Positions 8,901 through 18,878 of a DNA stretch of 64,000 nucleotides are shown in pieces. The position numbers and the translations under genes are program-made. Position 1 is the first letter of the stretch. Every line of letters begins with the position of its first letter. The DNA lies in assembly GCF_020483305.1 (NCBI RefSeq), contig NZ_JACWAB010000006.1:1-64000 (forward strand), in the 5' to 3' direction. The notes beneath the pieces are model-generated. The model was not told where the DNA came from. It worked only from the letters and a program-made list of their open reading frames with translations, and ran no database searches. The DNA comes from Arthrobacter sp. UM1. Lineage in GTDB: Bacteria > Actinomycetota > Actinomycetes > Actinomycetales > Micrococcaceae.

Positions 8901-9565
8901 CCCCCGAGTGGCTCTCTCCGGAGGAGCTGGACTCCATTCCCGCCCCCGGCGGAGACGGAGCCGCGTGGGCGATCGCGTCGGAGCCGCGCGGGGATGCCCA
9001 TCCGGCGGCCCAGCAGGCCCCGTCCAGCGGACGCGAACCGGCCAGCGAGGAGAGCCCCAACGCAGAGCCCGGCGTTCCCCAGGACACCGGCTCCAGCGGC
9101 GGAGAGCGGAGCCCGCAGCGCCGCATGAGCGCCGTCGAGCGAGCTCGTCAGGCCGCGCAGCGCGCGGCGTCCTCGGACCAGCGCGAGACGTTCGGCACCC
9201 CGGGCTCAGCCCCCTCCCCGGCCGGCCAGGCCAGCCAAGCGGGCCACGGGCAGCCTGCAGAAGCTCAGGGCCGCGAGGGCTCGGGCCAGCCCGGCGGGGC
9301 CCCTGCCTCCGAGAACGGCTCCGGCAACGGCAGCCGCATCCGGTTCGACAGGCTCGTGGCCGCACAGGAGGCCAAGGCCGCCCGGATCGCCCAGCGCTGG
9401 GCGCAGGAGGCCGCCGCCCATGCCCCTGCACGGCCGCAGGTGGAGGACGTCGCCAGCGACGACGACGAGATGCTCGAAGCGTCATCCATGCACGGCCGGG
9501 CGGCCATCGAGAGGATCCTCGGAGGCCGCCTGGAAGCCGAACGACCAGCAGACGGGATCGCATAG
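5927..9565 (+). CDS. dnaX: DNA polymerase III subunits gamma/tau
   Basis: 1212 residues. The first 370 or so form the AAA+ clamp-loader ATPase: Walker A GPRGCGKTTSAR, a four-Cys zinc module (CLNC...CGECESC), DEAH Walker B (FIIDEAHMV) and sensor 1 FATTEPDKV. The rest is extremely rich in Gln, Pro, Ser and Ala, broken by an ordered island near residues 650-725 (RRAWPDILEKLRGIRRATAIFAQ) that is a likely tau-specific polymerase- or helicase-contact domain, and by an acidic patch near 880-920. Start is GTG at 5927. recR follows three bases after the stop, an arrangement common to many bacteria. No slippery A-tract for a frameshifted gamma form is seen. Confidence 0.95.
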   Translation: MTQALYRRYRPDTFEAVIGQDHVTEPLKAALARNRVNHAYLFSGPRGCGKTTSARILARCLNCAQGPTATPCGECESCRDLAQGGPGSIDVIEIDAASHGGVDDARDLRERATFAPARDRYKIFIIDEAHMVTSAGFNALLKIVEEPPEHILFIFATTEPDKVIGTIRSRTHHYPFRLVPPETLQNYLGQLCEQEGVQIEPGVLPLAIRAGAGSVRDTLSVLDQLIAGASAEGVTYERAVALLGYTHAALLDDVIEAFAAHDSGSVFRAVDRVIQTGQDPRRFVEDLLERFRDLIIVKAVPENAASVLQGMSGDQLERLSAQASQLGPSELSRAADVVNAALTDMTGATSPRLHLELMCARMLLPAAEETQSSLAARLERVERRLEFDGAPASSGPAQAGAPQAQSGQAQPGQAPSAPSQSAQPQSAQSGARAGLSGAAAAREALRSSRERSQGRAEDAPRPQPEAQPGQTPQPGSRPEPESRPEQPAQPQAQSPSAQRTSASAAPPAPAPAEDSSARDWGGWPAVAEPSPAETASAPASGQGDRRQAPAEEPASQRPQAESADAQRPSAQHSAPQQQPPRQQSQQPSGQPAGRPPQQQPRQEQPRPDAPQGPADREPAPSDAPAQRPGQGQEPQPVSSSKRGQEPSSRQKVDMLRRAWPDILEKLRGIRRATAIFAQQSHVVDVSGDNVVVGFPAAGAERGFNASHQENLAQAIHQALGIQVTITPIHHGGDAGPKAQAAPAADRKEESRPSSAAEQRSGLTQNSSQPPRAPEQGERRRDDQGRAQQSSGRPPQGQSRPTPEQPGRPERPAGGAGRQQSPQGTAQGSAQGGSPRGQQQGPRPGQQPGPQRAPQQAPQPNAQAAPQRSPWDAREPIPEEDSYFEDPYAPQEMPESTAWENVPENVDYSFPDSSTPFEDEPAQAPSHAPSRSSSPSEHRAHGQEEAAPRPSQEPESAAPAPSAPSAGAPSPGAPSPDAPANGSPDNAAPAGSAPEWLSPEELDSIPAPGGDGAAWAIASEPRGDAHPAAQQAPSSGREPASEESPNAEPGVPQDTGSSGGERSPQRRMSAVERARQAAQRAASSDQRETFGTPGSAPSPAGQASQAGHGQPAEAQGREGSGQPGGAPASENGSGNGSRIRFDRLVAAQEAKAARIAQRWAQEAAAHAPARPQVEDVASDDDEMLEASSMHGRAAIERILGGRLEAERPADGIA

Positions 9566-9568
9566 GAC

Positions 9569-10168
9569 ATGTACGAAGGCGCAGTCCAAGACCTCATCGA
9601 CGAGCTCGGGCGCCTGCCCGGCGTCGGCCCCAAGTCCGCCCAGCGGCTCGCGTTCCACATCCTCGACGCGGACCGCGGGGACATGGAGAAGCTCGCTCAG
9701 GCCATCACCACCGTCAAGCAGAAGATCCGCTTCTGCGAGGTGTGCTTCAACATCACCGAGTCGGAGCTCTGCGCCATCTGTGCGGACCCGAAGCGGGAGG
9801 ACGACAAGATCTGCGTGGTCGAGGAGTCCAAGGACGTGGCGGTCATCGAGCGGACCCGGACCTACCGGGGCAAGTACCACGTGCTGGGAGGCTCCATCAA
9901 TCCGATCGGCGGAGTGGGCCCGGACCAGCTCCACATCCGCGAGCTGCTCACGCGTCTCTCGGACGAGCGCGTCCAAGAGGTCATCCTGGCCATGGACCCC
10001 AACCTCGAGGGCGAGGCCACGTCCACGTACCTCGCCCGGCTCATGTCCACGCTGGACATCAAGGTCTCCCGCCTCGCCTCCGGCCTGCCCGTGGGCGGGG
10101 ACCTCGAATACGCGGACGAGGTCACCCTCGGCCGCGCATTCGAAGGCCGCCTCACCATCAGCGGCTAG
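9569..10168 (+). CDS. recR: Recombination mediator protein RecR
   Basis: 199 residues, the normal RecR length. An N-terminal helix-hairpin-helix ([20 protein letters not shown]), a Cys4 zinc finger ([16 protein letters not shown]), a Toprim domain with [12 protein letters not shown] and the conserved C-terminal [24 protein letters not shown] are all visible. RecR works with RecO (and RecF) to load RecA on gapped DNA. It follows dnaX with a 3-base gap, so the two are probably co-transcribed and translationally coupled. Confidence 0.97.
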   Translation: MYEGAVQDLIDELGRLPGVGPKSAQRLAFHILDADRGDMEKLAQAITTVKQKIRFCEVCFNITESELCAICADPKREDDKICVVEESKDVAVIERTRTYRGKYHVLGGSINPIGGVGPDQLHIRELLTRLSDERVQEVILAMDPNLEGEATSTYLARLMSTLDIKVSRLASGLPVGGDLEYADEVTLGRAFEGRLTISG

Positions 10169-10198
10169 CCGTCAGCGGCCAGCCTCAGGAGCGCGGCG

Positions 10199-10675
10199 TC
10201 AGAGCTCCGTCGTCGCGCTCTCGCCCGAGGGCCGCTGGCCCGTCACGCGGGACTTGACCATGCTCGCGAGCGCGGCGGCCTTGCCGCCCGGCTGGCCCCA
10301 GAACTGGGCCGACTCGCTCTCGAAGACGGCCAGACCCAGGTTGGGGTCCTCCTTGCCGCCCTCGAACCAGGCCTCGGCACCCTTGTTCCAGAGCTCGTCC
10401 ACCTTGGCGCGGTCCTCCACGAAGCGGATGCGCCCCGCCACGGACAGCCAGGACCCCGTCTCGGCGAAGGCGAGGTTCACCTCGGGGTGAGTGCGCAGCG
10501 CGTCCGCCTGCTCGCCCTGGAGCCCCACGAAGAACCAGACGTCGGCGTCGTCCGTGACCTCCTGCGGGACCATCGGATGGCTGTGGAGACTGCCGTCCTC
10601 GGCCACGGAGGTCAGCATGACGAACCGCTCGCCGCGCATGATCTCGACAACCTGCTTCTGAGAGATCTCGGTCAT
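10199..10675 (-). CDS. Pyridoxamine 5'-phosphate oxidase-fold (general stress protein 26-like) protein
   Basis: 158 residues with the split-barrel flavin-binding fold: FVMLTSVAEDGSLHSHPMVPQ, then ADVWFFVGLQGEQADALRTHPEVNLAF, the pattern seen in stress-protein-26 and PPOX-type small proteins that bind FMN or related cofactors. The ATG at 10675 is preceded by AGGGA; the frame continues upstream without initiation support. It converges on recR and is divergent from lysC. The exact substrate is unknown. Confidence 0.8.
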   Translation of the reverse strand: MTEISQKQVVEIMRGERFVMLTSVAEDGSLHSHPMVPQEVTDDADVWFFVGLQGEQADALRTHPEVNLAFAETGSWLSVAGRIRFVEDRAKVDELWNKGAEAWFEGGKEDPNLGLAVFESESAQFWGQPGGKAAALASMVKSRVTGQRPSGESATTEL

Positions 10676-10907
10676 GTGTGTTCCCTGCTTTCCGGTATCG
10701 CTTTCACGGGTGTCAAACACGGGCCCAGTCTCCCTGCGGCCCGTCCCCACAACCTAGACCTTCTGCCCTCTGCTCTCGACCCCCTTTTTACGAGCAGAGC
10801 GCCACCGCCCAGCCGCCCACATCGCGGACGGCAGACCGGCCTGTGCGGCCGCCACAGGGAGCGCCGATAGCATGGAACCGCCACCTCCAGTCTCAGAAGG
10901 AACCAGT

Positions 10908-12194
<1,287 letters not shown>

Positions 12195-12198
12195 AGGG

Positions 12199-12218
12199 CT
12201 CGGGCCCCGAAGCCCGAG
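12199..12218. terminator. Hairpin between lysC and the convergent small gene
   Basis: CTCGGGC and GCCCGAG form a 7-bp stem around a 6-nt loop, directly after the lysC stop and before the stop of the opposing gene. There is no clear T tract, so strength is uncertain. Confidence 0.5.
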
Positions 12219-12222
12219 GGGC

Positions 12223-12483
12223 CTACTGGCCTGCGTCCGGCCGCTTCGGGATGAGGTAGGTGCTGCCGTCCGGGCGGCGGACCGTCTCGTACTGCGCCTC
12301 CGTCTGCGCCTGCATCTCGGCGAGGGAGCGCTTGTTCTCCTCGGTCATCTCGTGGTCCCGGGAGCTGGACTCCGCCGGCCCGAAGAACATGCGGAGCTTT
12401 CCCGTGGCATCCATGAACTTCTGTGCGAAGCTGCGCTGCCCGCGGGAACGGCCCGCATCCTGAGACGTCGAATTGTTGCCCAT
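12223..12483 (-). CDS. Small conserved hypothetical protein
   Basis: 86 residues, charged and polar, with no signal peptide or membrane helix (N-terminus MGNNSTSQDAGRSRGQ; centre KFMDATGKLRMFFGPAE; C-terminus STYLIPKRP). It resembles short proteins next to lysC in other actinobacteria, but no function is known to me. No clear Shine-Dalgarno precedes the ATG, so it may be translated from a leaderless mRNA. Confidence 0.6.
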   Translation of the reverse strand: MGNNSTSQDAGRSRGQRSFAQKFMDATGKLRMFFGPAESSSRDHEMTEENKRSLAEMQAQTEAQYETVRRPDGSTYLIPKRPDAGQ

Positions 12484-12574
12484 GGGAGAATTCTAAAGCC
12501 AACGCTTCGGGAACCAAAGGGTCTCTTCCGCCCCGCACATCTCGTCCCGTCCGCATCCTGAGAGGAGTCCGCCC

Positions 12575-13531
12575 ATGGCCAGCACCCCCGCCGCGACTGC
12601 CCGCGGACTCACTGTGCTGTCCGCCGACGAGGCCCTCCGCCGCAAGTCCGCCCACGAACAGGCCGTGGACGCCTACGCGCAGCCCTTCCTCGAGCGGCGC
12701 CACCGCGGCGAGAAGCACCCCGTCAACGACTTCCTCTTCACCTACTACACCCTCACCCCCGCCCAGCTGCGGCGGTGGCACCCGGGCGCCGGCGTCGTCG
12801 TCACCGGCCGGATCGCGCGCGAACAGCTGCGCTGGAAGCTCTACCGGGAGCTCTCGGGCGGGGAACGGGAGGCCCTCGGCCTCCCGGAGGGCACGACGAC
12901 GGCGACGGCCGACCTCGACGCTTTCCTCGAGAAGCGGGGCCCGGCCCTGGAGTTCGCGCGCATGATCCTGCAGCGGACCCTGGAGCGGCCGGCGAGGCTC
13001 GGATGCTTCGGCCTCCACGAGTGGGCCATGGCCTACAAGTCGGAGACCAACGGCCACCGCCAAGAGTACCTGGACCTGCGGCTCGGAGCCGAGGGCACGG
13101 ACGCGGTGGTCGAGGAGTCGCGGATCGCCTGCACCCACTTCGACGCGTTCCGCTTCTACGCCCCGGAAGCCGGGCCGCTCAACGAGATCCAGCCGACCCG
13201 GGAGACCCAGCGGGACCTCGAGCAGCCCGGTTGCCTCCACGCGAACATGGACGTCTACAAGTGGGTCTACAAGCTCGTGCCGCTGCTGCCGAGCGAGATC
13301 GTGTTCGAGGCCTTCGAGCTGGCCTTCCGCATCCGCGCGATGGACATGCAGGCGGCCCCGTACGACCTTGCGGGATGGGGCTACGAGCCCATCCGCATCG
13401 AGACCCCCGCCGGCCGCGCCGAGTACGTGCGGCGCCAGCAGGGATTCATGCGGGAGGCCCAGGACCTCAGGGAGCGGGTGCTGGAGCGGTTGGCAGAGGT
13501 GCCGCCGTCCGCCCTCACATCCAACCCCTGA
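12575..13531 (+). CDS. Conserved actinobacterial protein, often labelled '3-methyladenine DNA glycosylase'
   Basis: 318 residues, no signal peptide or membrane helix. Recognisable blocks are PVNDFLFTYYTLTPAQLRRWHPG, CFGLHEWAMAYKSE and CTHFDAFRFYAPEAGPLN. I recall this family from actinobacterial genomes, where it carries a 3-methyladenine DNA glycosylase label, but it shows no helix-hairpin-helix glycosylase motif, so I would not assign that activity. Conserved His, Asp and Glu residues (HEW, HFDAF) could be a metal or catalytic site. AGAGGAG at 12561 sets the ATG start. Confidence 0.7.
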   Translation: MASTPAATARGLTVLSADEALRRKSAHEQAVDAYAQPFLERRHRGEKHPVNDFLFTYYTLTPAQLRRWHPGAGVVVTGRIAREQLRWKLYRELSGGEREALGLPEGTTTATADLDAFLEKRGPALEFARMILQRTLERPARLGCFGLHEWAMAYKSETNGHRQEYLDLRLGAEGTDAVVEESRIACTHFDAFRFYAPEAGPLNEIQPTRETQRDLEQPGCLHANMDVYKWVYKLVPLLPSEIVFEAFELAFRIRAMDMQAAPYDLAGWGYEPIRIETPAGRAEYVRRQQGFMREAQDLRERVLERLAEVPPSALTSNP

Positions 13532-13545
13532 AAGGTCGCTCTCAC

Positions 13546-14178
13546 GTGAGCTATCGAGATTTCCTGAGTCTCTGCAGCCGTCAAGGCGGCATCGTCACCA
13601 CCGCACAGGCACGCCGCATCGGCCTGAGCACAGATCAGATCCTGAGCCTCTCACGACGCGGAGACCTCAGAAGACTGCGCCGCGGCGTCTACGTCCACGA
13701 GGCGGCCCCTTTCGACTACCTCGAAGACGTCAAGGCTGCCTGGCTTTCCCTCTACCCGCACATGACGATGAGCGAGCGGCTGGCTGGTCCCGAGCTCGGC
13801 GTCCTTCGGGCTGAGTCCGCAGCCGAGCATCTCGAAATCGGGGATCTCGTTGTACACAAGCATTCGTTCTTCGTCCCTGCAGGGAAGAAGAGCCGCGCAT
13901 GTGACATCGAGACACGCACGTCCCCGCTCACGACGGATGACATCACCATCGTGAAGGGGCTGCCTGTCACCACCCCCACGCGAACCATCGTCGACCTGCT
14001 CGAAGAGCCGTACGAGCCTGAGCACGTCGGGGCTGCGGTGTGGGACGCCAGAGATCGCGGGCTCGAGCTCGACGTCGAGACGATTCGACGGGCCCTCACT
14101 CGATACGCGTCCGGCTACCTCTCTGCAGAGGCGGCCGAGTACTTCATTCTCACTCGACGACCGCCCGGCATCGCCTGA
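13546..14178 (+). CDS. AbiEi-type antitoxin-like transcriptional regulator (orphan)
   Basis: 210 residues. The N-terminal 50 residues form the AbiEi winged-helix domain (GGIVTTAQARRIGLSTDQI, then LRRLRRGVYVH), followed by the usual AbiEi body with GLPVTTPTRTIVDLL near residue 145. In type IV AbiE systems AbiEi represses its promoter and counters the nucleotidyltransferase toxin AbiEii. Here no AbiEii gene is adjacent: the next gene downstream is on the other strand and is a small membrane protein. GTG at 13546 is preceded by AAAGG. Codons AGA, TCA and CGA are more frequent than in neighbours, hinting at acquisition from elsewhere. Confidence 0.75.
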   Translation: MSYRDFLSLCSRQGGIVTTAQARRIGLSTDQILSLSRRGDLRRLRRGVYVHEAAPFDYLEDVKAAWLSLYPHMTMSERLAGPELGVLRAESAAEHLEIGDLVVHKHSFFVPAGKKSRACDIETRTSPLTTDDITIVKGLPVTTPTRTIVDLLEEPYEPEHVGAAVWDARDRGLELDVETIRRALTRYASGYLSAEAAEYFILTRRPPGIA

Positions 14179-14212
14179 CCGGCGGCCGGTCTGCCCCGGT
14201 CGGCGTCAGACC

Positions 14213-14491
14213 CTACCGCTTCGCCGCGATGACGTCGCCGCGCCGGCCGCGGACGGCCCGGGCCGCCAGGGCGCCGAGGCCGGCGAAGACGGCGGCTCCG
14301 AGGACCAGGGGCAGGACCGAGGCCTGCTGGGAGCCGGGGGTGTAGGACTCGCGGAGGCCGCCGTCCGGACGGGAGGCCTGGCGGGCCGCGGCGATGCGCG
14401 CCGCGTGGCCGTTGGACGGCGGAGCCTGGAGCGGGTCGGCGTTCAGGTGGTCGGCGTGCACATGGTCAGCGGATCCGTTCTGATGCGTCAT
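14213..14491 (-). CDS. Small single-pass membrane protein
   Basis: 92 residues: a polar, His- and Ala-rich N-terminal half, then one hydrophobic helix (VLPLVLGAAVFAGLGALAARAV) and a basic tail. Orientation would leave the RGRRGD tail in the cytoplasm. An alternative ATG lies five codons upstream. No known family recognised; third in a short minus-strand cluster with the two genes at 14554-15284. Confidence 0.55.
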   Translation of the reverse strand: MTHQNGSADHVHADHLNADPLQAPPSNGHAARIAAARQASRPDGGLRESYTPGSQQASVLPLVLGAAVFAGLGALAARAVRGRRGDVIAAKR

Positions 14492-14553
14492 GCCGCCATT
14501 CTGCATGACCGGACCCGCCCGAGTCAGACCGGGCTTCCAGCTCAGGTTCAGCC

Positions 14554-14880
14554 TCAGCCGAGGACGTCCCCGTCCACGTACAGCCACCGGCCGCCCTCCC
14601 GGACGAACCGGCTGCGCTCGTGCAGCTCTCCCCTCTGCCCGTCCTGCCTCCACACGGCGATGAACTCGACGACGCCGTCGTCGTCGTTCACCCCGCCGCG
14701 GACGGTGTCGATGACCCGGAGGGCGCGCCACTCGGTCTCGGGGTCCAGCTCGAGGTCCGCCGGCCGCGTCGAGGGGTGCCAGGTGGCCAGGAGGTGCGCG
14801 GCGTCGAGAGAGCGGAAGGCCTCATAGCGCGAGCGCATGAGGCCTTCCGCCGTCTCGAGGGAGTCGGGGGTCAGTGCCAC
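14554..14880 (-). CDS. YchJ-like (UPF0225) domain protein
   Basis: 108 residues matching the central NTF2-like domain of the YchJ family: AEGLMRSRYEAFRSLDAAHLLATWHPSTRP, then GVVEFIAVWR and HERSRFVREGGRWLYVDG. The Cys-rich zinc-binding ends of full-length YchJ (SEC-C motif) are absent. Start is GTG at 14880, which overlaps the stop of the upstream membrane-protein gene by ten bases (GTGGCACTGA), so translation is probably coupled. Function unknown. Confidence 0.75.
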   Translation of the reverse strand: MALTPDSLETAEGLMRSRYEAFRSLDAAHLLATWHPSTRPADLELDPETEWRALRVIDTVRGGVNDDDGVVEFIAVWRQDGQRGELHERSRFVREGGRWLYVDGDVLG

Positions 14881-15284
14881 ACCATCCGCACGAGGACGAA
14901 GAGCCAGACGATGTTGAAGACGCCCGAGGAGGCGTGGAGCCGGCCGAAGAGGCCCTTGCGCTCGTTCGCGGGGGTCTCGAGGGCCTTCTGCTGGTTCGGG
15001 ATGACCCAGAAGAGGAGCACGGCGAGGGCCACCATCGTCATGATGAGCGCCTCCCAGTGCCACATCTTGAGGCCGCCGCCGCTGCCGACGAACGGGATCA
15101 TGAAGCCCATGAGGGGGACGATGAAGGCCGCATAGCCGTAGATCCGCGTGATGCGGGCCATGGTCTGGGCGGTGCGGTCCACGCCGTCGCGGACGAGCCG
15201 GGGGAACATCGAGGTGGCCACGGAGAGCACGCCGAAGGTGAGAATGGCGGCGAGGATGTGAATGAAGAGGTACACCTTGTCCAT
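14871..15284 (-). CDS. Four-helix integral membrane protein of unknown function
   Basis: 137 residues with four hydrophobic segments (LFIHILAAILTFGVLSVA, YAAFIVPLMGFMIPFVG, ALIMTMVALAVLLFWVI, VFNIVWLFVLVRMVW). A His in the first helix and a Trp-His pair in the loop recall small haem-less relatives of the DUF2269 and CopD families, but this is only a resemblance. It is divergent from purS and overlaps the YchJ-like gene downstream. Confidence 0.7.
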   Translation of the reverse strand: MDKVYLFIHILAAILTFGVLSVATSMFPRLVRDGVDRTAQTMARITRIYGYAAFIVPLMGFMIPFVGSGGGLKMWHWEALIMTMVALAVLLFWVIPNQQKALETPANERKGLFGRLHASSGVFNIVWLFVLVRMVWH

Positions 15285-15378
15285 GCGACCTATTCTCGCA
15301 GGAAAGGGGCCGAAACCGGCGGGACGTCCCCGGTAGACTCGGCTGTGCACTTCACGCCACCCTCAAGGAGAGCCCCGA

Positions 15379-15660
15379 ATGGCCAGGATCGTCGTCGATG
15401 TCATGCCCAAGCCGGAAATTCTGGACCCGCAGGGAAAGGCCATTGCGGCGGCTCTGCCCCGCCTCGGCCTCACTGACTTCTCCCTCGTGCGCCAGGGCAA
15501 GCGGTTCGAGTTGACCGTCGAGGGCCCCGTGACGGACGCGCACCTCGAGGCCGCCCGCACGGCCGCGGAGGAGCTGCTCGCCAACACGGTCATCGAGGAG
15601 GTCGTGCGGGTCGAGGCCCTCCCCGAGGACAGCGCCGCCGGCGCGGCCGAGGACGCCTGA
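15379..15660 (+). CDS. purS: Phosphoribosylformylglycinamidine synthase subunit PurS
   Basis: 93 residues with the PurS fold ([29 protein letters not shown], then [13 protein letters not shown]). PurS bridges PurQ and PurL in the three-part FGAM synthase of Gram-positive bacteria. AAGGAGAG precedes the ATG. purQ begins two bases after the stop, so purSQL form one operon. Confidence 0.96.
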   Translation: MARIVVDVMPKPEILDPQGKAIAAALPRLGLTDFSLVRQGKRFELTVEGPVTDAHLEAARTAAEELLANTVIEEVVRVEALPEDSAAGAAEDA

Positions 15661-15662
15661 GG

Positions 15663-16445
15663 GTGAGCACGGTGGAGACTCCCCTCATCGGCCAGTACAC
15701 CTCGGACGCGGGCGAGGACCTGAGCGGTGCCGTCGTCGGCGTCGTCACCCTCCCCGGCACTCTGGACGACCGGGACGCGGCGCGCGCCGTCCGGCTCGCG
15801 GGCGGCACGGCCGTCTCGCTGTGGCACAAGGACACGGACCTCAGGAACGTGGACGCGGTCATCATCCCCGGCGGCTTCTCCTACGGGGACTACCTGCGGG
15901 CGGGCGCCATCTCGAGCTTCGCGCCCATGGTGGACCGCGTGGTCAAGGAGGCGTCCTCCGAGGCGGCCCTGCCCGTGCTCGGCATCTGCAACGGCTTCCA
16001 GATCCTCACGGAGACCCACCTGCTGCCGGGCTCCATGATCAAGAACGACCACCTCCAGTTCATCTGCCGGGACCAGCGCCTGCGCGTGGAGCGCACGGAC
16101 ACCCCGTGGACCTCGGGCGTCGAGAAGGGCTCTGAGATCGTGGTCCCGCTCAAGAACCAGGACGGCCAGTACGTGGCGGACGAGGCCACGCTCGCAGAGC
16201 TCGAGTCCTCCGGCCGCGTGGTGTTCCGCTACGTCGGCTTCAACCCGAACGGCTCCCGCAATGACATCGCGGGCATCTCCAACGAGCGCGGCAACGTCGT
16301 CGGCCTCATGCCGCACCCGGAGCACGCGGTGGAGGCGGGCTTCGGCCCGTCCGAGTCCGCCCGCGGAGAGGTGGCCCTGTCCTCCGGCACGGACGGCCTG
16401 GCCCTCTTCACGTCCGTTCTCACGTCCGTCCTCGCAGGAAAGTAG
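15663..16445 (+). CDS. purQ: Phosphoribosylformylglycinamidine synthase, glutaminase subunit PurQ
   Basis: 260 residues from the GTG at 15663 (another in-frame GTG at 15672 would drop three residues). Class I glutamine amidotransferase: nucleophile Cys in VLGICNGFQ, oxyanion glycine region [13 protein letters not shown], catalytic His/Glu in MPHPEHAVE. It hydrolyses glutamine and passes ammonia to PurL. The first 20 residues are an extension before [15 protein letters not shown]. Sits between purS and purL with gaps of 2 and 3 bases. Confidence 0.96.
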   Translation: MSTVETPLIGQYTSDAGEDLSGAVVGVVTLPGTLDDRDAARAVRLAGGTAVSLWHKDTDLRNVDAVIIPGGFSYGDYLRAGAISSFAPMVDRVVKEASSEAALPVLGICNGFQILTETHLLPGSMIKNDHLQFICRDQRLRVERTDTPWTSGVEKGSEIVVPLKNQDGQYVADEATLAELESSGRVVFRYVGFNPNGSRNDIAGISNERGNVVGLMPHPEHAVEAGFGPSESARGEVALSSGTDGLALFTSVLTSVLAGK

Positions 16446-16448
16446 AGC

Positions 16449-18749
16449 ATGAGCAAGCAGTTCAACATCGACACCGTCGAGAACGCGGCCCAGACGCCCG
16501 AGACCGAGCTTCCCTGGGAGGCCCTCGGCCTCAAGGAGAACGAGTTCGAGGAGATCAAGAAGCTCCTCGGCCGCCGCCCCACCGCGGCGGAGATCGCCAT
16601 GTACTCCGTCATGTGGAGCGAGCACTGCTCCTACAAGTCCTCCAAGGTGCACCTGCGCCAGTTCGGGGACAAGGTGACGGACGAGATGAAGAAGTCCATG
16701 CTCGTGGGCATCGGCGAGAACGCCGGCGTCACCGACCTCGGGGACGGCTGGGCGGTCACGTTCAAGGTCGAGTCCCACAACCACCCGAGCTTCGTGGAGC
16801 CCTACCAGGGCGCGGCCACGGGCATCGGCGGCATCGTCCGGGACATCATCTCGATGGGCGCCCGGCCTGTGGCGGTCATGGACCCGCTGCGCTTCGGCGC
16901 CGTGGACCACCCGGACACCGCGCGGCTCGTCCACGGGATCGTCTCCGGCATCGGCGGCTACGGCAACTCGCTCGGCCTGCCGAACATCGGCGGCGAGACG
17001 GTGTTCGACCCGGTCTACCAGAAGAACCCGCTCGTCAACGCGCTCGCCGTGGGCGTCATGCGCCACGAGGACATCCGCCTCGCCAACGCCTCGGGCGTGG
17101 GCAACCGCGTGGTCCTCTTCGGCGCGCGCACCGGCGGCGACGGCATCGGCGGCGCCTCCGTGCTCGCGTCCGAGTCCTTCGACGACTCGAAGCCGTCCAA
17201 GCGCCCCGCCGTCCAGGTGGGAGACCCGTTCTCGGAGAAGGTGCTCATCGAGTGCTGCCTCGAGCTCTTCGCAGAGAAGATCGTGGAGGGCATCCAGGAC
17301 CTCGGCGCCGCGGGCATCTCCTGCGCCACGAGCGAGCTGGCCTCCAACGGCGAGGGCGGCATGCACATCGAGCTGACGAACGTCCTGCTGCGGGACCACA
17401 CGCTCACCCCGGGCGAGATCCTCATGTCCGAGTCCCAGGAGCGCATGATGGCCGTGGTGACGCCGGAGAACGCCGAGGCGTTCGAGGCCATCATGGAGAA
17501 GTGGAACGTCGAGTACTCGTGGCTCGGCGAGGTCACGGACACCGGCCGGCTCGTCATCGAGTGGGACGGCGAGACCATCGTGGACGTGGATCCGCGCTCC
17601 GTGGCGCATGACGGCCCGGTCTACAACCGGCCGTTCGAGCGCCCGGAGTCCCAGGACGCGCTCGCCGCGGACGCCTTCCGCTCCTCCCCGGCCGGCGCGA
17701 GCCTTCCCTCCTCCGGCCTGGAGTACAAGAACGCGCTGCTCGAGCTCCTCGCGAGCCCCAACCTCTGCTCCAAGCAGTGGATCACGCAGCAGTATGACAA
17801 GTACGTGGGCGGCAACACCGCGCTCGCCTCGCCGGACGACTCCGGCGTGGTCCGCGTGGACGAGTCCACCGGGATGGGCGTGGGCCTCTCCACCGACGCC
17901 AACGGCCGCTACGCCTACCTGGACCCCTACGCGGGCGCCCAGCTGGCCCTCGCGGAGTCCTACCGCAACGTGGCCGCGAGCGGCGCGGTTCCGCTCGCCG
18001 TCACCGACTGCCTCAACTTCGGCTCCCCCGAGGACCCGGGCGTCATGTGGCAGTTCGCGGAGGCCGTCCGCGGCCTCTCGGACGCGTGCATGGAACTCGG
18101 CGTCCCGGTCACCGGCGGCAACGTCTCGCTCTACAACCAGACGTCCGGCGTGGCCATCCACCCGACGCCGGTGGTGGGCGTGCTCGGCCGGTTCGACGAC
18201 GTCTCCCGCCGCACCCCGTCCGGCTGGCAGAAGAGCGCGGACGGCCAGGCCGTCTACCTCATCGGCACCACGGCGGACGAGCTGGACGGCTCCGAGTTCG
18301 CCAACCTCCGCGGGCACCTGGGCGGCGTGCCGCCGAAGGCCGACCTCGCGGCGGAGAAGCTCCTCGGCGAGATCCTCGTCAACGCGTCCCGCGACGGCAT
18401 GATCGACGCCGCGCACGACGTCTCCGAGGGCGGCCTCGCCGTCACGGTGGCGGAGATGGCGCTGCGCTTCGGGGTGGGCGCGCGCGTCCAGCTCGCGGAC
18501 GTCGCGGAGCGGGACGGGATCGACGCGTTCACCGCGCTCTTCTCCGAGTCCCAGGCCCGCGCCGTGGTCTCCGTGCCGCGCAGCGAGGAGGTCCGGTTCA
18601 ACGACATGTGCTCGGCCCGCGGCGTCACCATCGCCCGCATCGGCGTGGTGGACGCGGAGTCCGAGGCCGTGGAGTTCGACGACTTCTCCGTCTCCCTCAC
18701 CGAGGCCCGCGAGGCCCACGAGGGCACCATGCCCAAGCACTTCGGCTAG
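16449..18749 (+). CDS. purL: Phosphoribosylformylglycinamidine synthase subunit PurL
   Basis: 766 residues, the small PurL that needs PurS and PurQ. It makes FGAM from FGAR with ATP. Visible family blocks: [89 protein letters not shown] and [17 protein letters not shown] in the second half, showing the duplicated PurM-like halves. Complete and intact; ends in a strong terminator. Confidence 0.97.
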   Translation: MSKQFNIDTVENAAQTPETELPWEALGLKENEFEEIKKLLGRRPTAAEIAMYSVMWSEHCSYKSSKVHLRQFGDKVTDEMKKSMLVGIGENAGVTDLGDGWAVTFKVESHNHPSFVEPYQGAATGIGGIVRDIISMGARPVAVMDPLRFGAVDHPDTARLVHGIVSGIGGYGNSLGLPNIGGETVFDPVYQKNPLVNALAVGVMRHEDIRLANASGVGNRVVLFGARTGGDGIGGASVLASESFDDSKPSKRPAVQVGDPFSEKVLIECCLELFAEKIVEGIQDLGAAGISCATSELASNGEGGMHIELTNVLLRDHTLTPGEILMSESQERMMAVVTPENAEAFEAIMEKWNVEYSWLGEVTDTGRLVIEWDGETIVDVDPRSVAHDGPVYNRPFERPESQDALAADAFRSSPAGASLPSSGLEYKNALLELLASPNLCSKQWITQQYDKYVGGNTALASPDDSGVVRVDESTGMGVGLSTDANGRYAYLDPYAGAQLALAESYRNVAASGAVPLAVTDCLNFGSPEDPGVMWQFAEAVRGLSDACMELGVPVTGGNVSLYNQTSGVAIHPTPVVGVLGRFDDVSRRTPSGWQKSADGQAVYLIGTTADELDGSEFANLRGHLGGVPPKADLAAEKLLGEILVNASRDGMIDAAHDVSEGGLAVTVAEMALRFGVGARVQLADVAERDGIDAFTALFSESQARAVVSVPRSEEVRFNDMCSARGVTIARIGVVDAESEAVEFDDFSVSLTEAREAHEGTMPKHFG

Positions 18750-18782
18750 ACCGCCGCGCCCCTCCGGGCCGGAACGACGACG

Positions 18783-18823
18783 ACGGGCCCGCTCACCGGA
18801 TCGCCTCCGGTGGGCGGGCCCGT
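18783..18823 (+). terminator. Terminator of the purSQL operon
   Basis: An 18-bp stem (18783-18800 with 18806-18823, one G-U pair) around a 5-nt loop, then TTGCTCT. It is 33 bases after the purL stop. Confidence 0.88.
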
Positions 18824-18878
18824 TGCTCTGCGGGGCGCGCACCCAGGGGCGGGTCTGTGCGCCGATGACGAACACAGT

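Noticed and set aside
5927-9565. Possible programmed frameshift in dnaX giving a short gamma form
   Set aside because: No A-AAA-AAG type slippery sequence or following hairpin is visible after the ATPase core; the GC-rich codons offer no slip site.
10676-10907. Lysine riboswitch or T-box upstream of lysC
   Set aside because: Only a simple CTCTGCTC/GAGCAGAG hairpin (10768-10799) is seen; no riboswitch core could be recognised.
15285-15378. Purine riboswitch before purS
   Set aside because: The 94-base gap lacks the conserved three-way junction elements.
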